Below are positions 27,547 through 35,803 of a DNA stretch of 64,000 nt, one piece after another (position 1 is the first letter of the stretch; every line of letters starts with the position of its first letter). The stretch spans positions 124,001-188,000 of the forward strand of contig CAJXNY010000003.1 in NCBI GenBank assembly GCA_913057435.1, written 5' to 3'. A program made the translations under genes and the position numbers. Source of the DNA: an uncultured Oceanospirillaceae bacterium. GTDB taxonomy: Bacteria > Pseudomonadota > Gammaproteobacteria > Pseudomonadales > Balneatricaceae. Below the pieces are notes generated by a model, which did not search any database, had not been told where the DNA came from, and saw only the letters and a program-made list of their open reading frames with translations.

Positions 27547-29189
27547 GGGGCTTGCTCCTGTGTGGGCGGGTGTTTGGGGATGTACACCGTAATCCGGGTG
27601 CCGCCGTGCTTTTCAAGGCCGCTGTCGCCAGGGTCCAGGGTGATCTCACCGTGCAGGCTGGCCAGTTGCTGGCGGACCAGGTGCAGGCCGATGCCGTGGC
27701 CTGCGGCGGTTTTGCTGCTGACGCCCTTCTCGAATATCTGCTGTTGCTGCGCGGCACTGATGCCGGGGCCCTGATCTTCAATCTCGAAGATCAGGTCGTT
27801 ACCCAGGTCGGTCAGGCTCATGAATACCTGTGCGCCAGGGCCACTGTGTTGCAGGCTGGCTTCTAACGCGTTGTCGAGCAGGTTGCCAACAATGCTGACC
27901 AGCTGCTCCCGTGGTAGCCGTTCGGGCAGGTCGATCATATGGCTGTCCGGGTCGAGCACCAGTTCCAGCCCCATCTCGTGGGCACGGTTGTATTTACCCA
28001 GCAGACAGCCCGCCAGAACCGGGTCCGGGACGGCGGCGACCAGCAGTTTGATCAGCGCCTGATGACTGCGGGTTTCCTGGCCGATCAGCGCCAGCGCCTG
28101 GTCGGTGGCCCCCAGCTGGATCAGCCCGGCGATGGTGTGCAGTTTATTGCTGTATTCATGGGACTGGCTGCGCAGGGTGTCGGCGTATTGCTGGATGCGG
28201 GTCAGCTGACGGCTGACCTGGTCCAGCTCGTCTTTGCGGCGAAAGCTGGACACCACACCGGTAATCTGGCCGTTCTGAATAACGGGCAGCCGGTTAACGA
28301 TCAGGCAGCGATCCTGCAACCATACTTCGCGATCAAACTGCGGCACGCCGCTGCTCAGTACTTCCAGCATCTGGGTATCGGGCAGCAGCTCCAGCACGGG
28401 CTGACCCACCAGCGCATCCGTGGCGTTCAGCCCCAGAGTGTCGATGGCGGTACGATTGAAGGTGGTAACTTCACCGGCGGCGTTGATGGCAATCAGCCCT
28501 TCACGGATCGACTGCAGGGTGGCATTACGCTCCTCAAACAGCTGGCCGATCTGTTCCGGTTCCAGCCCGAAAATCACCTTTTTAAAGTGACTGGCAAACC
28601 ACACCGCCAGCAATACGCTGAAGGCAAACGCCGCCACAATCACCAGCACCAGGGTCTGCCAGTAACGGTCGATCACCGCTTCAATCCGGTCTTTCAGATA
28701 ACCCACCGACACCACCCCCAGCAGCGCCCCGCTGGCGCTATAGATCGGCGCACGGGCACGCATCGAGACGCCCAGGCTGCCCTGGGCGGTGTAGGTATAG
28801 CCCTGCTTGTCGGGGAAGATCAGTTCAATCTCTTCTGGCTCGTCATCCAGCATGGAAAAGCCGATGGCCGCCGGGTTGGGGTGGGCCAGCCGCATCCCGT
28901 CATGGTCACCGATCACTACATAACGGGCTTCAGCTTTCTCGGCCAGTTGCAGGCTCAGGGGCTGTAACAGCGCTGAGTCATGGGCGACAACAGCCCGCTG
29001 GATCTCCGGCATGGTGGCGATGGTAGTGGCCACATGCAACGCCCGCAGGGCGATCTGCTCATCCATGGCGCGGCTGAGGTAGTTAAGGGCAAAGATGCCG
29101 ATCAGGCCGGTCTGCAACAGGGCAACCAGGCCAAGAATCAGCACCATGCGAGGCTGAAGACGCAGGTGACGTAGTGAGATTGATCCCAT
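27543..29189 (-). CDS. CitA/DcuS-type sensor histidine kinase (copy 1)
   Basis: A 548-residue membrane sensor. Transmembrane helices at about 15-37 and 178-200 enclose a periplasmic sensing domain; a cytoplasmic PAS domain (about 215-325) precedes the phospho-acceptor His344 in QSHEYSNKLHTIAG and an ATPase domain with NLLDNALEAS, EDQGPGIS and GHGIGLHLVRQ. This is the CitA/DcuS/DpiB layout for di- and tricarboxylates. The ATG at 29189 begins directly before helix 1; longer in-frame extensions are proline/arginine-rich and unlikely. It is divergent from tctC, with about 196 bp between. Confidence 0.92.
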   Translation of the reverse strand: MGSISLRHLRLQPRMVLILGLVALLQTGLIGIFALNYLSRAMDEQIALRALHVATTIATMPEIQRAVVAHDSALLQPLSLQLAEKAEARYVVIGDHDGMRLAHPNPAAIGFSMLDDEPEEIELIFPDKQGYTYTAQGSLGVSMRARAPIYSASGALLGVVSVGYLKDRIEAVIDRYWQTLVLVIVAAFAFSVLLAVWFASHFKKVIFGLEPEQIGQLFEERNATLQSIREGLIAINAAGEVTTFNRTAIDTLGLNATDALVGQPVLELLPDTQMLEVLSSGVPQFDREVWLQDRCLIVNRLPVIQNGQITGVVSSFRRKDELDQVSRQLTRIQQYADTLRSQSHEYSNKLHTIAGLIQLGATDQALALIGQETRSHQALIKLLVAAVPDPVLAGCLLGKYNRAHEMGLELVLDPDSHMIDLPERLPREQLVSIVGNLLDNALEASLQHSGPGAQVFMSLTDLGNDLIFEIEDQGPGISAAQQQQIFEKGVSSKTAAGHGIGLHLVRQQLASLHGEITLDPGDSGLEKHGGTRITVYIPKHPPTQEQAP

Positions 29190-29385
29190 AATTTTTATAC
29201 TTCGGGTTGTTAAAGGCCGCCGGGCTGTCGAAAGATATAGTAGCGGATGGCCCTGGTGGTTGCCCGTGAACAGTATGAACACAATGCACTTTATGCACGG
29301 AAAGCTCTTTAAATTCATAAGGTTCTGTTCGCTGCGGGACCACCTTATGCTGATTTCACAATAAAAACAGCATGAGGATGCCGCA

Positions 29386-30375
29386 ATGTTCCGCACTGTT
29401 CTGTCTGCACAACGTAACACCTTACTGGCCACCGCACTGACTGGCTGTATGGGCCTTGGCCTGGCGGGCAACGCCATGGCGCTGGAGACTCTCCATTTTC
29501 TGATTCCGGGGGGTGCCGGAGGTGGCTGGGATAGCACCGCACGGGGCACCGGCGAGGCGCTGTCCAAAGCCGGGCTGGTCGATACCATCTCTTACGAGAA
29601 TATGTCTGGCGGTGGCGGGGGTAAAGCCATTGCCCATCTGATCGAAACCGCAGGTCAGCAAAAACCGACCCTGATGGTGAATTCAACGCCCATCGTGATC
29701 CGTTCGCTGTCTAAAGTATTCCCGCAGTCCTTCCGTGATCTGACGCCCGTTGCTGCCACCGTCGGTGACTACGGTGCCTTTGTGGTGCGGGCGGATTCCA
29801 GCTACACCAGTTTCAAGCAGGTGGTGGCGGATTTTAAGGCGAACCCCCGTTCGGTGAAGATTTCCGGCGGTTCCGCCCGAGGCAGTATGGATCACCTGGT
29901 CGCCGCGCAAGCGTTTAAAGCGGCAGGCGGTGATCCACGGCGGGTGAAATATGTCGCCTACGATGCAGGCGGCAAAGCGATGGCCAGCCTGTTGTCGGGT
30001 GAAACGGCCGTGCTGTCTACCGGCCTGAGCGAAGCCTTGACGCTGGTTGAGGCCGGTCAGGTACGGATACTGGCGATGACGGGTGATCAGCGTTCGGTTG
30101 CTGCGCCGGATGTGCCGACTCTGCGCGAGCTGGGATACGACGCGGTATTTGTGAACTGGCGCGGGTTCTTTGCCGCACCGGGCACCGATGAGGCGCAAAC
30201 AGCGGAGTACGTTAAAACCCTGCGCGAGATGTACGACACCGACGCCTGGGCACAGGTGCGGGACCGCTATGGCTGGTCTGAGATTTTCCGCCCGGATGCC
30301 AGGTTTGTCAGCTTCCTGGAAGAACAGGAAACCTCCGTTGGCAATCTGATGAAAGAACTGGGTTTTCTGAAGTAA
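29386..30375 (+). CDS. tctC: Tripartite tricarboxylate transporter substrate-binding protein (copy 1)
   Basis: A 329-residue periplasmic binding protein with an N-terminal signal peptide ending near ALA (about residue 32). The Bug/TctC family start LHFLIPGGAGGGWDSTARG and later VKISGGSARGSMDHLVA are present. AGGA lies about 8 nt before the ATG. It delivers a carboxylate substrate to the TctAB membrane unit. The ~196-bp gap to the divergent sensor kinase gene likely contains the controlled promoter. TctC proteins bind citrate or other carboxylates; which one cannot be told. Confidence 0.93.
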   Translation: MFRTVLSAQRNTLLATALTGCMGLGLAGNAMALETLHFLIPGGAGGGWDSTARGTGEALSKAGLVDTISYENMSGGGGGKAIAHLIETAGQQKPTLMVNSTPIVIRSLSKVFPQSFRDLTPVAATVGDYGAFVVRADSSYTSFKQVVADFKANPRSVKISGGSARGSMDHLVAAQAFKAAGGDPRRVKYVAYDAGGKAMASLLSGETAVLSTGLSEALTLVEAGQVRILAMTGDQRSVAAPDVPTLRELGYDAVFVNWRGFFAAPGTDEAQTAEYVKTLREMYDTDAWAQVRDRYGWSEIFRPDARFVSFLEEQETSVGNLMKELGFLK

Positions 30376-30433
30376 TCCCCACCCCCGGGCGGCCCGTTGC
30401 AGCGTCGCCCGGTGGTTTGTCTGGAGACACACC

Positions 30434-30916
30434 ATGACGCTGAATAAAGACCAGATCGGCGGATTGATATTCCTCTGCCTGTCACTGACCTACGGCTACT
30501 ACGCCGGTCAGGTCGATATGTTACCGGGCGATGAGTTTGAACCCTTCAACGCCCGCTCCCTGCCACTCGCCCTTGCCACCCTGGGTGCCCTGATCTCCGC
30601 CCTGCTGCTGACAACCAGCTCGCTTGGCAAGGATCGTAACGACGATACATTGAGCCTGGCCGGATTTGACCTGTTGCTGACCGGCAAGATGCTGGGGCTG
30701 ATTGTGCTGTTCGGGCTGGCCCTGCACTGGATCGGCTTCTTGCTGTCCACCGCGCTGTTTCTGCTGGCCGGTTACTGGTTGCTGGGTGAACGGCGGCCAA
30801 AAATGCTGCTGTTGTCGTCGGTGCCGTTTGCCATCGGCATCTGGTTTGTACTGACCCAGCTGCTGGACATCTACCTGGCACCGGGCCAGTTAATCACTCT
30901 GTTAATGGGAGCCTGA
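30434..30916 (+). CDS. tctB: Tripartite tricarboxylate transporter small membrane subunit (copy 1)
   Basis: A 160-residue inner-membrane protein with four hydrophobic segments and the short polar loop (EFEPFNARSLPLALA) usual for TctB. GGAG lies 7 nt before the ATG. It is 58 bp after tctC and 3 bp before tctA, forming the operon tctCBA. Confidence 0.92.
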   Translation: MTLNKDQIGGLIFLCLSLTYGYYAGQVDMLPGDEFEPFNARSLPLALATLGALISALLLTTSSLGKDRNDDTLSLAGFDLLLTGKMLGLIVLFGLALHWIGFLLSTALFLLAGYWLLGERRPKMLLLSSVPFAIGIWFVLTQLLDIYLAPGQLITLLMGA

Positions 30917-30919
30917 ATC

Positions 30920-32470
30920 ATGCTGGATGGAATTTTTACCGGCCTTGCCACTGCGGTAATGCCCTTTAACCTGATGATGGTGGTCGTCGGCTGTTTCGCC
31001 GGCACCTTTATTGGCATGCTGCCGGGGCTGGGGCCTATCTCTGCCGTGGCGCTGATGATCCCGGTCACCTACGGGCTGGACCCGTCTTCCGGCATTATTC
31101 TGATGGCCGGGGTGTATTACGGCGCGGTATTTGGCGGTTCCACCTCTTCTATTCTGATCAATGCACCAGGCTGTGCCAGCACCGTGGTGACCGCTTTTGA
31201 CGGCTACCCGATGGCGCAGAAAAACCAGGCCGGTAAAGCACTGGCGCTGGCGGCCTGGTCGTCCTTTACTGGCGGCACCGTGGGAGCCATTATCCTGCTG
31301 TTCGCAGCACCGGCGCTGGCCTCGGTATCACTAAGTTTTCAGTCCAGCGATTACTTCGCGCTTATGTTGCTGGGGCTAACGGCCGTGGCGGCATTCTCTG
31401 GCAAAGGCCAGGTACTTAAAGCCCTGATCATGACCATTTTTGGCCTGATGATCGCAACCGTTGGCACCGATGTGATGTCTGGCGCGACCCGCTTTACCTT
31501 CGGCAGCATTGACCTGATCGACGGCGTCAGCTTCCTGTTACTGGCCATGGCGACCTTTGCCCTGACCGAGGTCGTGATGACCATCATGCGCGGCCAGCAC
31601 AAAGAAAAAGAAGCCAAAATGGATATGGCGGCACTGGGCTCGATGAAACTGAGCCGGGAGGAGATCCTCGAAGTTGCACCCACCGTGGCCCGTTCTTCCG
31701 TGTTTGGCTTTATCGTCGGCGTACTGCCCGGTGCCGGTGCCACCATCGCCTCTTTCCTGGCCTATGGCCTGGAACGTAACCTGGCCAGCGCCAAACAGAA
31801 ACTGCAGTTCGGCAAAGGCGCACTGCGCGGGCTGGCCGCACCGGAATCAGCCAACAACGCCGCCTCTACGGGCTCATTTGTACCGCTGCTGACGCTGGGT
31901 ATTCCAGGCTCGGGCACCACCGCCATTATGCTGGGTGCGCTGATCGCCTACGGCATCCAGCCGGGGCCACGGCTGTTCGTGGATAACCCGGATGTGTTCT
32001 GGTCGGTGATTATCTCGATGTATTTCGGCAACCTGGTGTTGCTGGTACTGAACCTGCCGCTGATTCCGTACATCTCCCGCCTGCTGGCGATTCCACGGCC
32101 AATCCTGATTCCGCTGATTCTGTTTTTCTCGGTCACGGGGGTGTACCTGGTCAGCTTCAACACCTTTGATATTCAGATGATGGTGGTGATCACGGTGATC
32201 GCCCTGTTGCTTAAACTGCTGGAATTTCCCATGGCACCCATGCTGCTGGGCTTTATCCTGGGCGGTATTATGGAGAAAAACCTCAGTCGTTCATTGACCC
32301 TGTCTGATGGCAGTTTCTCATTTCTATGGGACCGCCCGTTGACCCTGTCGATCACCCTGATCGCCGTGGTGCTGATGCTATTACCACTGGTGCGCAGCCT
32401 GCTGGAACGCCGAGGTAAGACCCGTCAGGCCAATGGGCCTGAAGTGGCGGTGATGGAGGGTGAGGGGTAA
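30920..32470 (+). CDS. tctA: Tripartite tricarboxylate transporter large membrane subunit (copy 1)
   Basis: A 516-residue inner-membrane permease with about eleven helices. The inverted-repeat hallmark loops are [15 protein letters not shown] in the first half and [16 protein letters not shown] in the second; [17 protein letters not shown] is also family-typical. GGGAG lies 9 nt upstream. With TctB it uses the ion gradient to move the substrate passed on by TctC. Copy b of the R repeat begins 18 bp after its stop. Confidence 0.94.
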   Translation: MLDGIFTGLATAVMPFNLMMVVVGCFAGTFIGMLPGLGPISAVALMIPVTYGLDPSSGIILMAGVYYGAVFGGSTSSILINAPGCASTVVTAFDGYPMAQKNQAGKALALAAWSSFTGGTVGAIILLFAAPALASVSLSFQSSDYFALMLLGLTAVAAFSGKGQVLKALIMTIFGLMIATVGTDVMSGATRFTFGSIDLIDGVSFLLLAMATFALTEVVMTIMRGQHKEKEAKMDMAALGSMKLSREEILEVAPTVARSSVFGFIVGVLPGAGATIASFLAYGLERNLASAKQKLQFGKGALRGLAAPESANNAASTGSFVPLLTLGIPGSGTTAIMLGALIAYGIQPGPRLFVDNPDVFWSVIISMYFGNLVLLVLNLPLIPYISRLLAIPRPILIPLILFFSVTGVYLVSFNTFDIQMMVVITVIALLLKLLEFPMAPMLLGFILGGIMEKNLSRSLTLSDGSFSFLWDRPLTLSITLIAVVLMLLPLVRSLLERRGKTRQANGPEVAVMEGEG

Positions 32471-32487
32471 TGCTTAACCCTTAGAAC

Positions 32488-32745
32488 GGGCTATCGCCGA
32501 ACCACCGAGCGTAATTTGCTGTCTTCAGCCGTCAAGGGGACTTCGTCCCCTTAACAATCCCCAGCACCTCCACAGAACGGCTATTTCCAATTGCCTGCCG
32601 ACTCTTTCGCTGAGGAAAATAAACTCCCTCGTACCTCGGTCAAACAAATTTTCCTCTGATCGCTACAGAGCCAACAGAAAATCGGGCCGTTCAAAGTCGG
32701 CGTAGTGACGGGTGCCACCTGACAGCGAGTCACTGCGTTGCAAGC
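32488..32745. repeat. R repeat, copy b (right end of first duplicated block)
   Basis: Contains the AAGGGGAC-TTC-GTCCCCTT hairpin at 32534-32552 and all later landmarks. Sequence identity with copy e is complete up to 32693 and breaks at 32694, inside the GCCGTTC...GAGTCGGC part of the element. Confidence 0.85.
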
Positions 32746-32795
32746 GTCAGCCTGACCCTACCTTCCATCAACACCAACCAACACCAACCAGCACA

Positions 32796-32846
32796 CGAAA
32801 AACAATCATAACTTATCGTTTTTCGATAATTTATGATTGTTTTTCG
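32796..32846. promoter_or_regulatory. Long palindrome upstream of the DUF2975/Xre operon
   Basis: Arms 32796-32818 and 32824-32846 pair perfectly except for one C/T mismatch: 16 bp outside, 6 bp (TTATCG/CGATAA) inside, with a TTTTT loop. The right arm overlaps the predicted -35 box, so it fits an operator for the Xre regulator of the operon. It could also act as a hairpin in read-through transcripts. Confidence 0.6.
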
Positions 32847-32865
32847 CAGCACCCATCGATATGAT
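32837..32865 (+). promoter_or_regulatory. Predicted promoter of the DUF2975/Xre operon
   Basis: TTGTTT (32837-32842) and TATGAT (32860-32865) are separated by 17 bp, giving a start about 25 nt before the DUF2975 ATG. Confidence 0.5.
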
Positions 32866-32896
32866 TACCAGCATCATCAACGCAGAGGGAACGATC

Positions 32897-33436
32897 ATGG
32901 ACAATATCCAGACACTAAGCCGCCGGTTAAGACTCCTGTTCCAGTTTTTACTGGTTATGGTACCTGTCGGCGTCATTTACTTTTGGCTGGTTGCAGGGAC
33001 TGAGCTGGATATTCACCCGCTACTTGGGATTGGTACCGATGTGAATATCTATACCGACTTAACACTAAGTTTTCAGACACGGCTGGCTGCATTAACGCTC
33101 AGCTTGTTACTGACGCTAATTCCCCTCTATGCACTCGTTAAGTTGATTCGTTTATTCAAAAACTACGAGAAAACCGAGGTTTTCACCCTTGAAAACGCAA
33201 CGATATACCACCAGCTTGGGCGTTGCTTATTACTCTGGATTGTCGCGGGTATTATTTACGGTGGATTAATGTCTGCAGCACTCTCTTTCAACAACAAACC
33301 TGGTGAGCGGTTTCTGGAGTTAGATTTTGGCGGTTACGATGCGCTGGGTTTAATCTGTGCCTTTTTAATTATCGTAATATCGCAGGTAATGAAAACAGGC
33401 TACCAGATCGCTGAAGAAAACAGCCACACGGTGTAA
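32897..33436 (+). CDS. DUF2975 family membrane protein
   Basis: A 179-residue inner-membrane protein with four hydrophobic helices (near 13-35, 60-82, 108-128 and 144-165) and the ENATIYHQLGRCLLLW loop resembling DUF2975 proteins. The ATG at 32897 has GAGG 8 nt upstream. Ten bp separate it from a small Xre regulator gene, a pairing seen repeatedly for this family. The function of the family is not established; sensing or signalling with the partner regulator is inferred. Confidence 0.8.
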   Translation: MDNIQTLSRRLRLLFQFLLVMVPVGVIYFWLVAGTELDIHPLLGIGTDVNIYTDLTLSFQTRLAALTLSLLLTLIPLYALVKLIRLFKNYEKTEVFTLENATIYHQLGRCLLLWIVAGIIYGGLMSAALSFNNKPGERFLELDFGGYDALGLICAFLIIVISQVMKTGYQIAEENSHTV

Positions 33437-33446
33437 GGTGATCAAA

Positions 33447-33677
33447 ATGGCAATACATATCACGCTTGATGTCATGCTGGCTAAACGCAAAATGAAAATG
33501 AAGTACCTGGCACAGCAGATTGGCATTACCGAGCAGAACCTGTCCATTCTTAAAAATGGTAAAGCTAAAGCGGTTCGCTTCTCAACGCTGGACAAAATCT
33601 GTGAGGTTTTACAGTGCCAGCCAGCTGATATTCTCGTTTATGGCCCCTCGGATGAACCTGAAGAACAAGCCGAGTAA
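33447..33677 (+). CDS. Small Xre-family transcriptional regulator
   Basis: A 76-residue protein that is almost entirely a helix-turn-helix domain (MKYLAQQIGITEQNLSILKN), followed by FSTLDKICEVLQCQPADIL, the classic Cro/YozG-like end. AAGGTG six nt upstream fixes the start at 33447. It forms an operon with the DUF2975 gene and probably binds the palindrome upstream of it. Confidence 0.88.
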   Translation: MAIHITLDVMLAKRKMKMKYLAQQIGITEQNLSILKNGKAKAVRFSTLDKICEVLQCQPADILVYGPSDEPEEQAE

Positions 33678-33695
33678 GCGCAAAGCCGAACAACA

Positions 33696-33721
33696 GGACA
33701 GCACCAGAGGCTGCTGTCCTC
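33696..33721. terminator. Bidirectional hairpin between the Xre and tpm genes
   Basis: AGGACAGCA (33696-33704) and TGCTGTCCT (33713-33721) form a perfect 9-bp stem with an 8-nt loop between convergent genes. Confidence 0.6.
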
Positions 33722-33732
33722 GGTTCACACCA

Positions 33733-34359
33733 TTACATTAACAACCAGACTGTTTCTATCGCCGTCACTTTGCCTTTCATCAGCACCTCAACCGACTCTA
33801 CACAGGTGATCTGGTAGTGATAGCTATAGTGCTGGTTCACCTCCTCAGCACTGACTGAAAACGGCGGCCCTGCCATCGCGGATTGGTCATACTCATAGGT
33901 GATAAGTAACTGTGGAGGGGCATAACTCAGTGCCAGCAGCAGGCTGCTATAACGAACACGCAGTTCCCTGGGCAATGCCACCATCGCAGCACGGTCGTAC
34001 ACCGCATCCACCTGCCCGATGACGCCTCTGGTCAGATCAAAAATATCTCCCACATAGATATCGACCCCTTCTCCCTGGTAGTGTTTTAAAGACCCAACAG
34101 AGGAGATCTCTGGCTGGATATCCAGTGTCTCAAACAGCTCCCGCACCGCCAGTTCGCTTAGCTCGGCCCCCACCACCTGATAGCCCTGTGCCAGAAGCCA
34201 GACCATATCCAGCGACTTTCCACACAGCGGAATAAACACCCGGCTGCCAGGCTCAAGCGCCAGTTGCTCAAAGTGTGCTGCCAACAACGGGTTAACCTCA
34301 CCCTGGTGAAAACCAATCTCTCCGCGACTCCAGCGCTCATGCCAAAACTCTGCTTCCAT
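33733..34359 (-). CDS. tpm: Thiopurine S-methyltransferase family protein
   Basis: A 208-residue SAM-dependent methyltransferase. The family start EFWHERWSRGEIGFHQ, the SAM-binding stretch VFIPLCGKSLDMVWLLAQGY and DAVYDRAAMVALP are all present. Bacterial Tpm enzymes methylate thiopurines and reduced selenium or tellurium compounds. GAGG lies 9 nt before the ATG. A MerR-type promoter with a 19-bp spacer reads towards this gene, and a MerR gene is divergent from it. Confidence 0.93.
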   Translation of the reverse strand: MEAEFWHERWSRGEIGFHQGEVNPLLAAHFEQLALEPGSRVFIPLCGKSLDMVWLLAQGYQVVGAELSELAVRELFETLDIQPEISSVGSLKHYQGEGVDIYVGDIFDLTRGVIGQVDAVYDRAAMVALPRELRVRYSSLLLALSYAPPQLLITYEYDQSAMAGPPFSVSAEEVNQHYSYHYQITCVESVEVLMKGKVTAIETVWLLM

Positions 34360-34441
34360 ACTGCCAAACCTCTTTCGCTTATGATGCGTATACCAGGCCG
34401 CTAGCCTGCTTTAAATGTTGTGTTACTGACCACTGCGCACC

Positions 34442-34472
34442 AGAATACAGGTTCAAGTCGACTTGAGGTCAA
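34442..34472 (-). promoter_or_regulatory. MerR-type promoter with 19-bp spacer, directed at tpm
   Basis: On the minus strand TTGACC (34472-34467) and TATTCT (34447-34442) are 19 bp apart, and the spacer contains the perfect palindrome TCAAGTCGACTTGA (34453-34466). An over-long spacer carrying a dyad is the mark of promoters that MerR-family activators untwist. The dyad resembles the core of SoxR-type boxes. Confidence 0.75.
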
Positions 34473-34483
34473 GGGGAAAATAC

Positions 34484-34915
34484 ATGGATATTGCTGACGT
34501 AGTAAAAGCCTCAGGCCTGCCCGCCTCTACATTGCGCTATTACGAAGAGAAAGGACTGATCAGTTCCACCGGCCGTAAAGGACTGCGTCGCACCTTTCAC
34601 CCCAGTGTGTTGCAGCAGCTGGCGCTGATTTCACTGGGCCGGGGTGCAGGGCTGTCACTGGATGAGATCGGCGCGATGTTTACCCCTAAAGGCCCGGACA
34701 TCGACCGGGAGTTACTGCTGAGCAAAGCTGACGAACTGGATGAGCAGATAAAACAGCTGACGGCGATGCGTAATGGCCTGCGCCACGCTGCCGCCTGCCC
34801 TGCGCCGGATCACTTTGAATGCCCCAAATTTTTGCGCCTGGTTCGGGCAGCCGAAAAGGGCAAGCTGCGCATTCAGCCACAAACAGCCGCACTCACACGC
34901 AAGGGCAAAGCGTAG
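34484..34915 (+). CDS. MerR family transcriptional regulator
   Basis: A 143-residue regulator. The N-terminal winged helix reads VVKASGLPASTLRYYEEKGL, followed by the dimerisation helix (about 75-100). Two cysteines lie in CPAPDHFECPKF near residues 105-115, a possible metal- or redox-sensing site but unlike the four-cysteine SoxR cluster. AAGGGG about 8 nt upstream supports the start at 34484. The operator-like dyad lies 18 bp before this start, so the protein probably controls both itself and tpm. Confidence 0.88.
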   Translation: MDIADVVKASGLPASTLRYYEEKGLISSTGRKGLRRTFHPSVLQQLALISLGRGAGLSLDEIGAMFTPKGPDIDRELLLSKADELDEQIKQLTAMRNGLRHAAACPAPDHFECPKFLRLVRAAEKGKLRIQPQTAALTRKGKA

Positions 34916-34975
34916 CCATCAAAGCTTCCCGGTGAGGACACAGGTCCCACAGACCTGGGCAGGCACAGTCCCTGT

Positions 34976-35236
34976 GGGCTATCGCCGAACGTCTGAGCGT
35001 AATTTTCAGCCCTCAGTCGTCAAGGGGACTTCGTCCCCTTAACAATCCCCAGCACCTCCACAGAACGGTTACTTCCGATTTTCTGCTGTCCCTTTCGCTG
35101 AGAAAAATAAACTCCCTCGTGCCTCGGTCAAACAAATTTTCCTCTGATCGCTACAGAGCCAACAAAAAACCGGGCCGTTCAGAGTCGGCGTCGTTACGGG
35201 TGCCAACTGATAGTGAATTACTTCGTTACAAACTCT
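34976..35236. repeat. R repeat, copy c (single, between the two blocks)
   Basis: A more diverged full copy with the hairpin AAGGGGAC-TTC-GTCCCCTT at 35022-35040 and the later GAACGGT, ATTTTCCTC, GCCGTTC and GAGTCGGC landmarks. It precedes the decayed CsrA-like remnant, just as copy a precedes the intact gene. Confidence 0.85.
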
Positions 35237-35331
35237 ACTCTCAGTGAAAATACCAGCGTCACAACACCAACAGGCAGACTCATCCCCTGTGGGACAGCTG
35301 TCCTCAGCTGGAAGCTTTTGCTCTGCCTGCC

Positions 35332-35413
35332 CTAGTCCGGCTGACGAATACCAAAGGGCAGCTGCACAGCCTGACGGGTAGATTGGCGGCTTTCGATCAG
35401 CACAATGGAATCA
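35332..35413 (-). pseudogene. Remnant of a third CsrA-like gene
   Basis: The sequence matches the 3' end of the CsrA-like gene (CCGGCTGACGAATACCAAAG and after) and then jumps to its middle (AGCCTGACGG... TTTCGATCAGCACAATGGAA), so about 270 bp are missing inside. The 5' part is lost. Confidence 0.7.
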
Positions 35414-35481
35414 GCCAAAACCAATTAATCATCCTACTTCGGGGTATATCTAGTTCTGCTACCTTTACCCTTCCAGCCATA

Positions 35482-35722
35482 TTACCCCACCACCCCATAC
35501 CGCCTTTCCGGCCGCCCCACTCCGCCATAGTGAATATCTGTTTTCAGGGTGCCGGTGCTGGTCAGGTATTCCAGGTAGCGACGGGCGGTGGTGCGGCTGG
35601 CACAACAGTTCCAGCCCGGTGCTGCCGGGATACTGGACATCCAGCAGCATCAGGTCCGGCTGCATGACTCCCACCAGATCCCGTGCTTCAACCAGGCTAT
35701 GGGCGATGCCCACCAGCTCAGT
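35482..35722 (-). pseudogene. Remnant of a third CitB-type response regulator
   Basis: From 35485 the sequence tracks the C-terminal DNA-binding end of the regulator at 26857-26971 with scattered substitutions. Near 35602 it joins a piece that matches the receiver-domain region 27340-27460, including the LMLLDVQ codons, so about 370 bp are deleted. The N-terminus is missing. The substitutions show that this copy is older than the exact 8.9-kb duplication. Confidence 0.8.
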
Positions 35723-35757
35723 ATCTCCTGCTGGATAGGAGGCAAACTATACCTTTA

Positions 35758-35784
35758 CCCTGCTGACAGGGTGTGTCAGCAGGG
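35758..35784 (-). terminator. Hairpin after zorE
   Basis: CCCTGCTGACA (35758-35768) and TGTCAGCAGGG (35774-35784) form a perfect 11-bp stem with a 5-nt loop, 20 nt after the zorE stop. There is no T-tract on the minus strand. Confidence 0.65.
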
Positions 35785-35803
35785 TTATACGAGGTGACGC
35801 TGA

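Larger units (their letters stand above)
23815..32693. repeat. Large direct duplication, first copy (about 8.88 kb)
   Basis: Every base I compared from 23815 to 32693 matches 41953-50831 at a constant offset of 18,138, with no indel. The base before (C at 23814 against T at 41952) and the base after (A at 32694 against G at 50832) differ. All open frames in the two blocks translate identically. Both ends lie inside R repeats. Confidence 0.95.

Noticed and set aside
27939-28967. 342-codon plus-strand frame opposite the sensor kinase (and its twin at 46077-47105)
   Set aside because: It is antisense to a kinase with all catalytic motifs, rich in Gln/His/Gly as expected for the reverse of GC-rich coding DNA, and has no domain.
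29683-30435. 250-codon minus-strand frame opposite tctC
   Set aside because: Shadow of tctC, with no recognisable motifs and no ribosome site in context.
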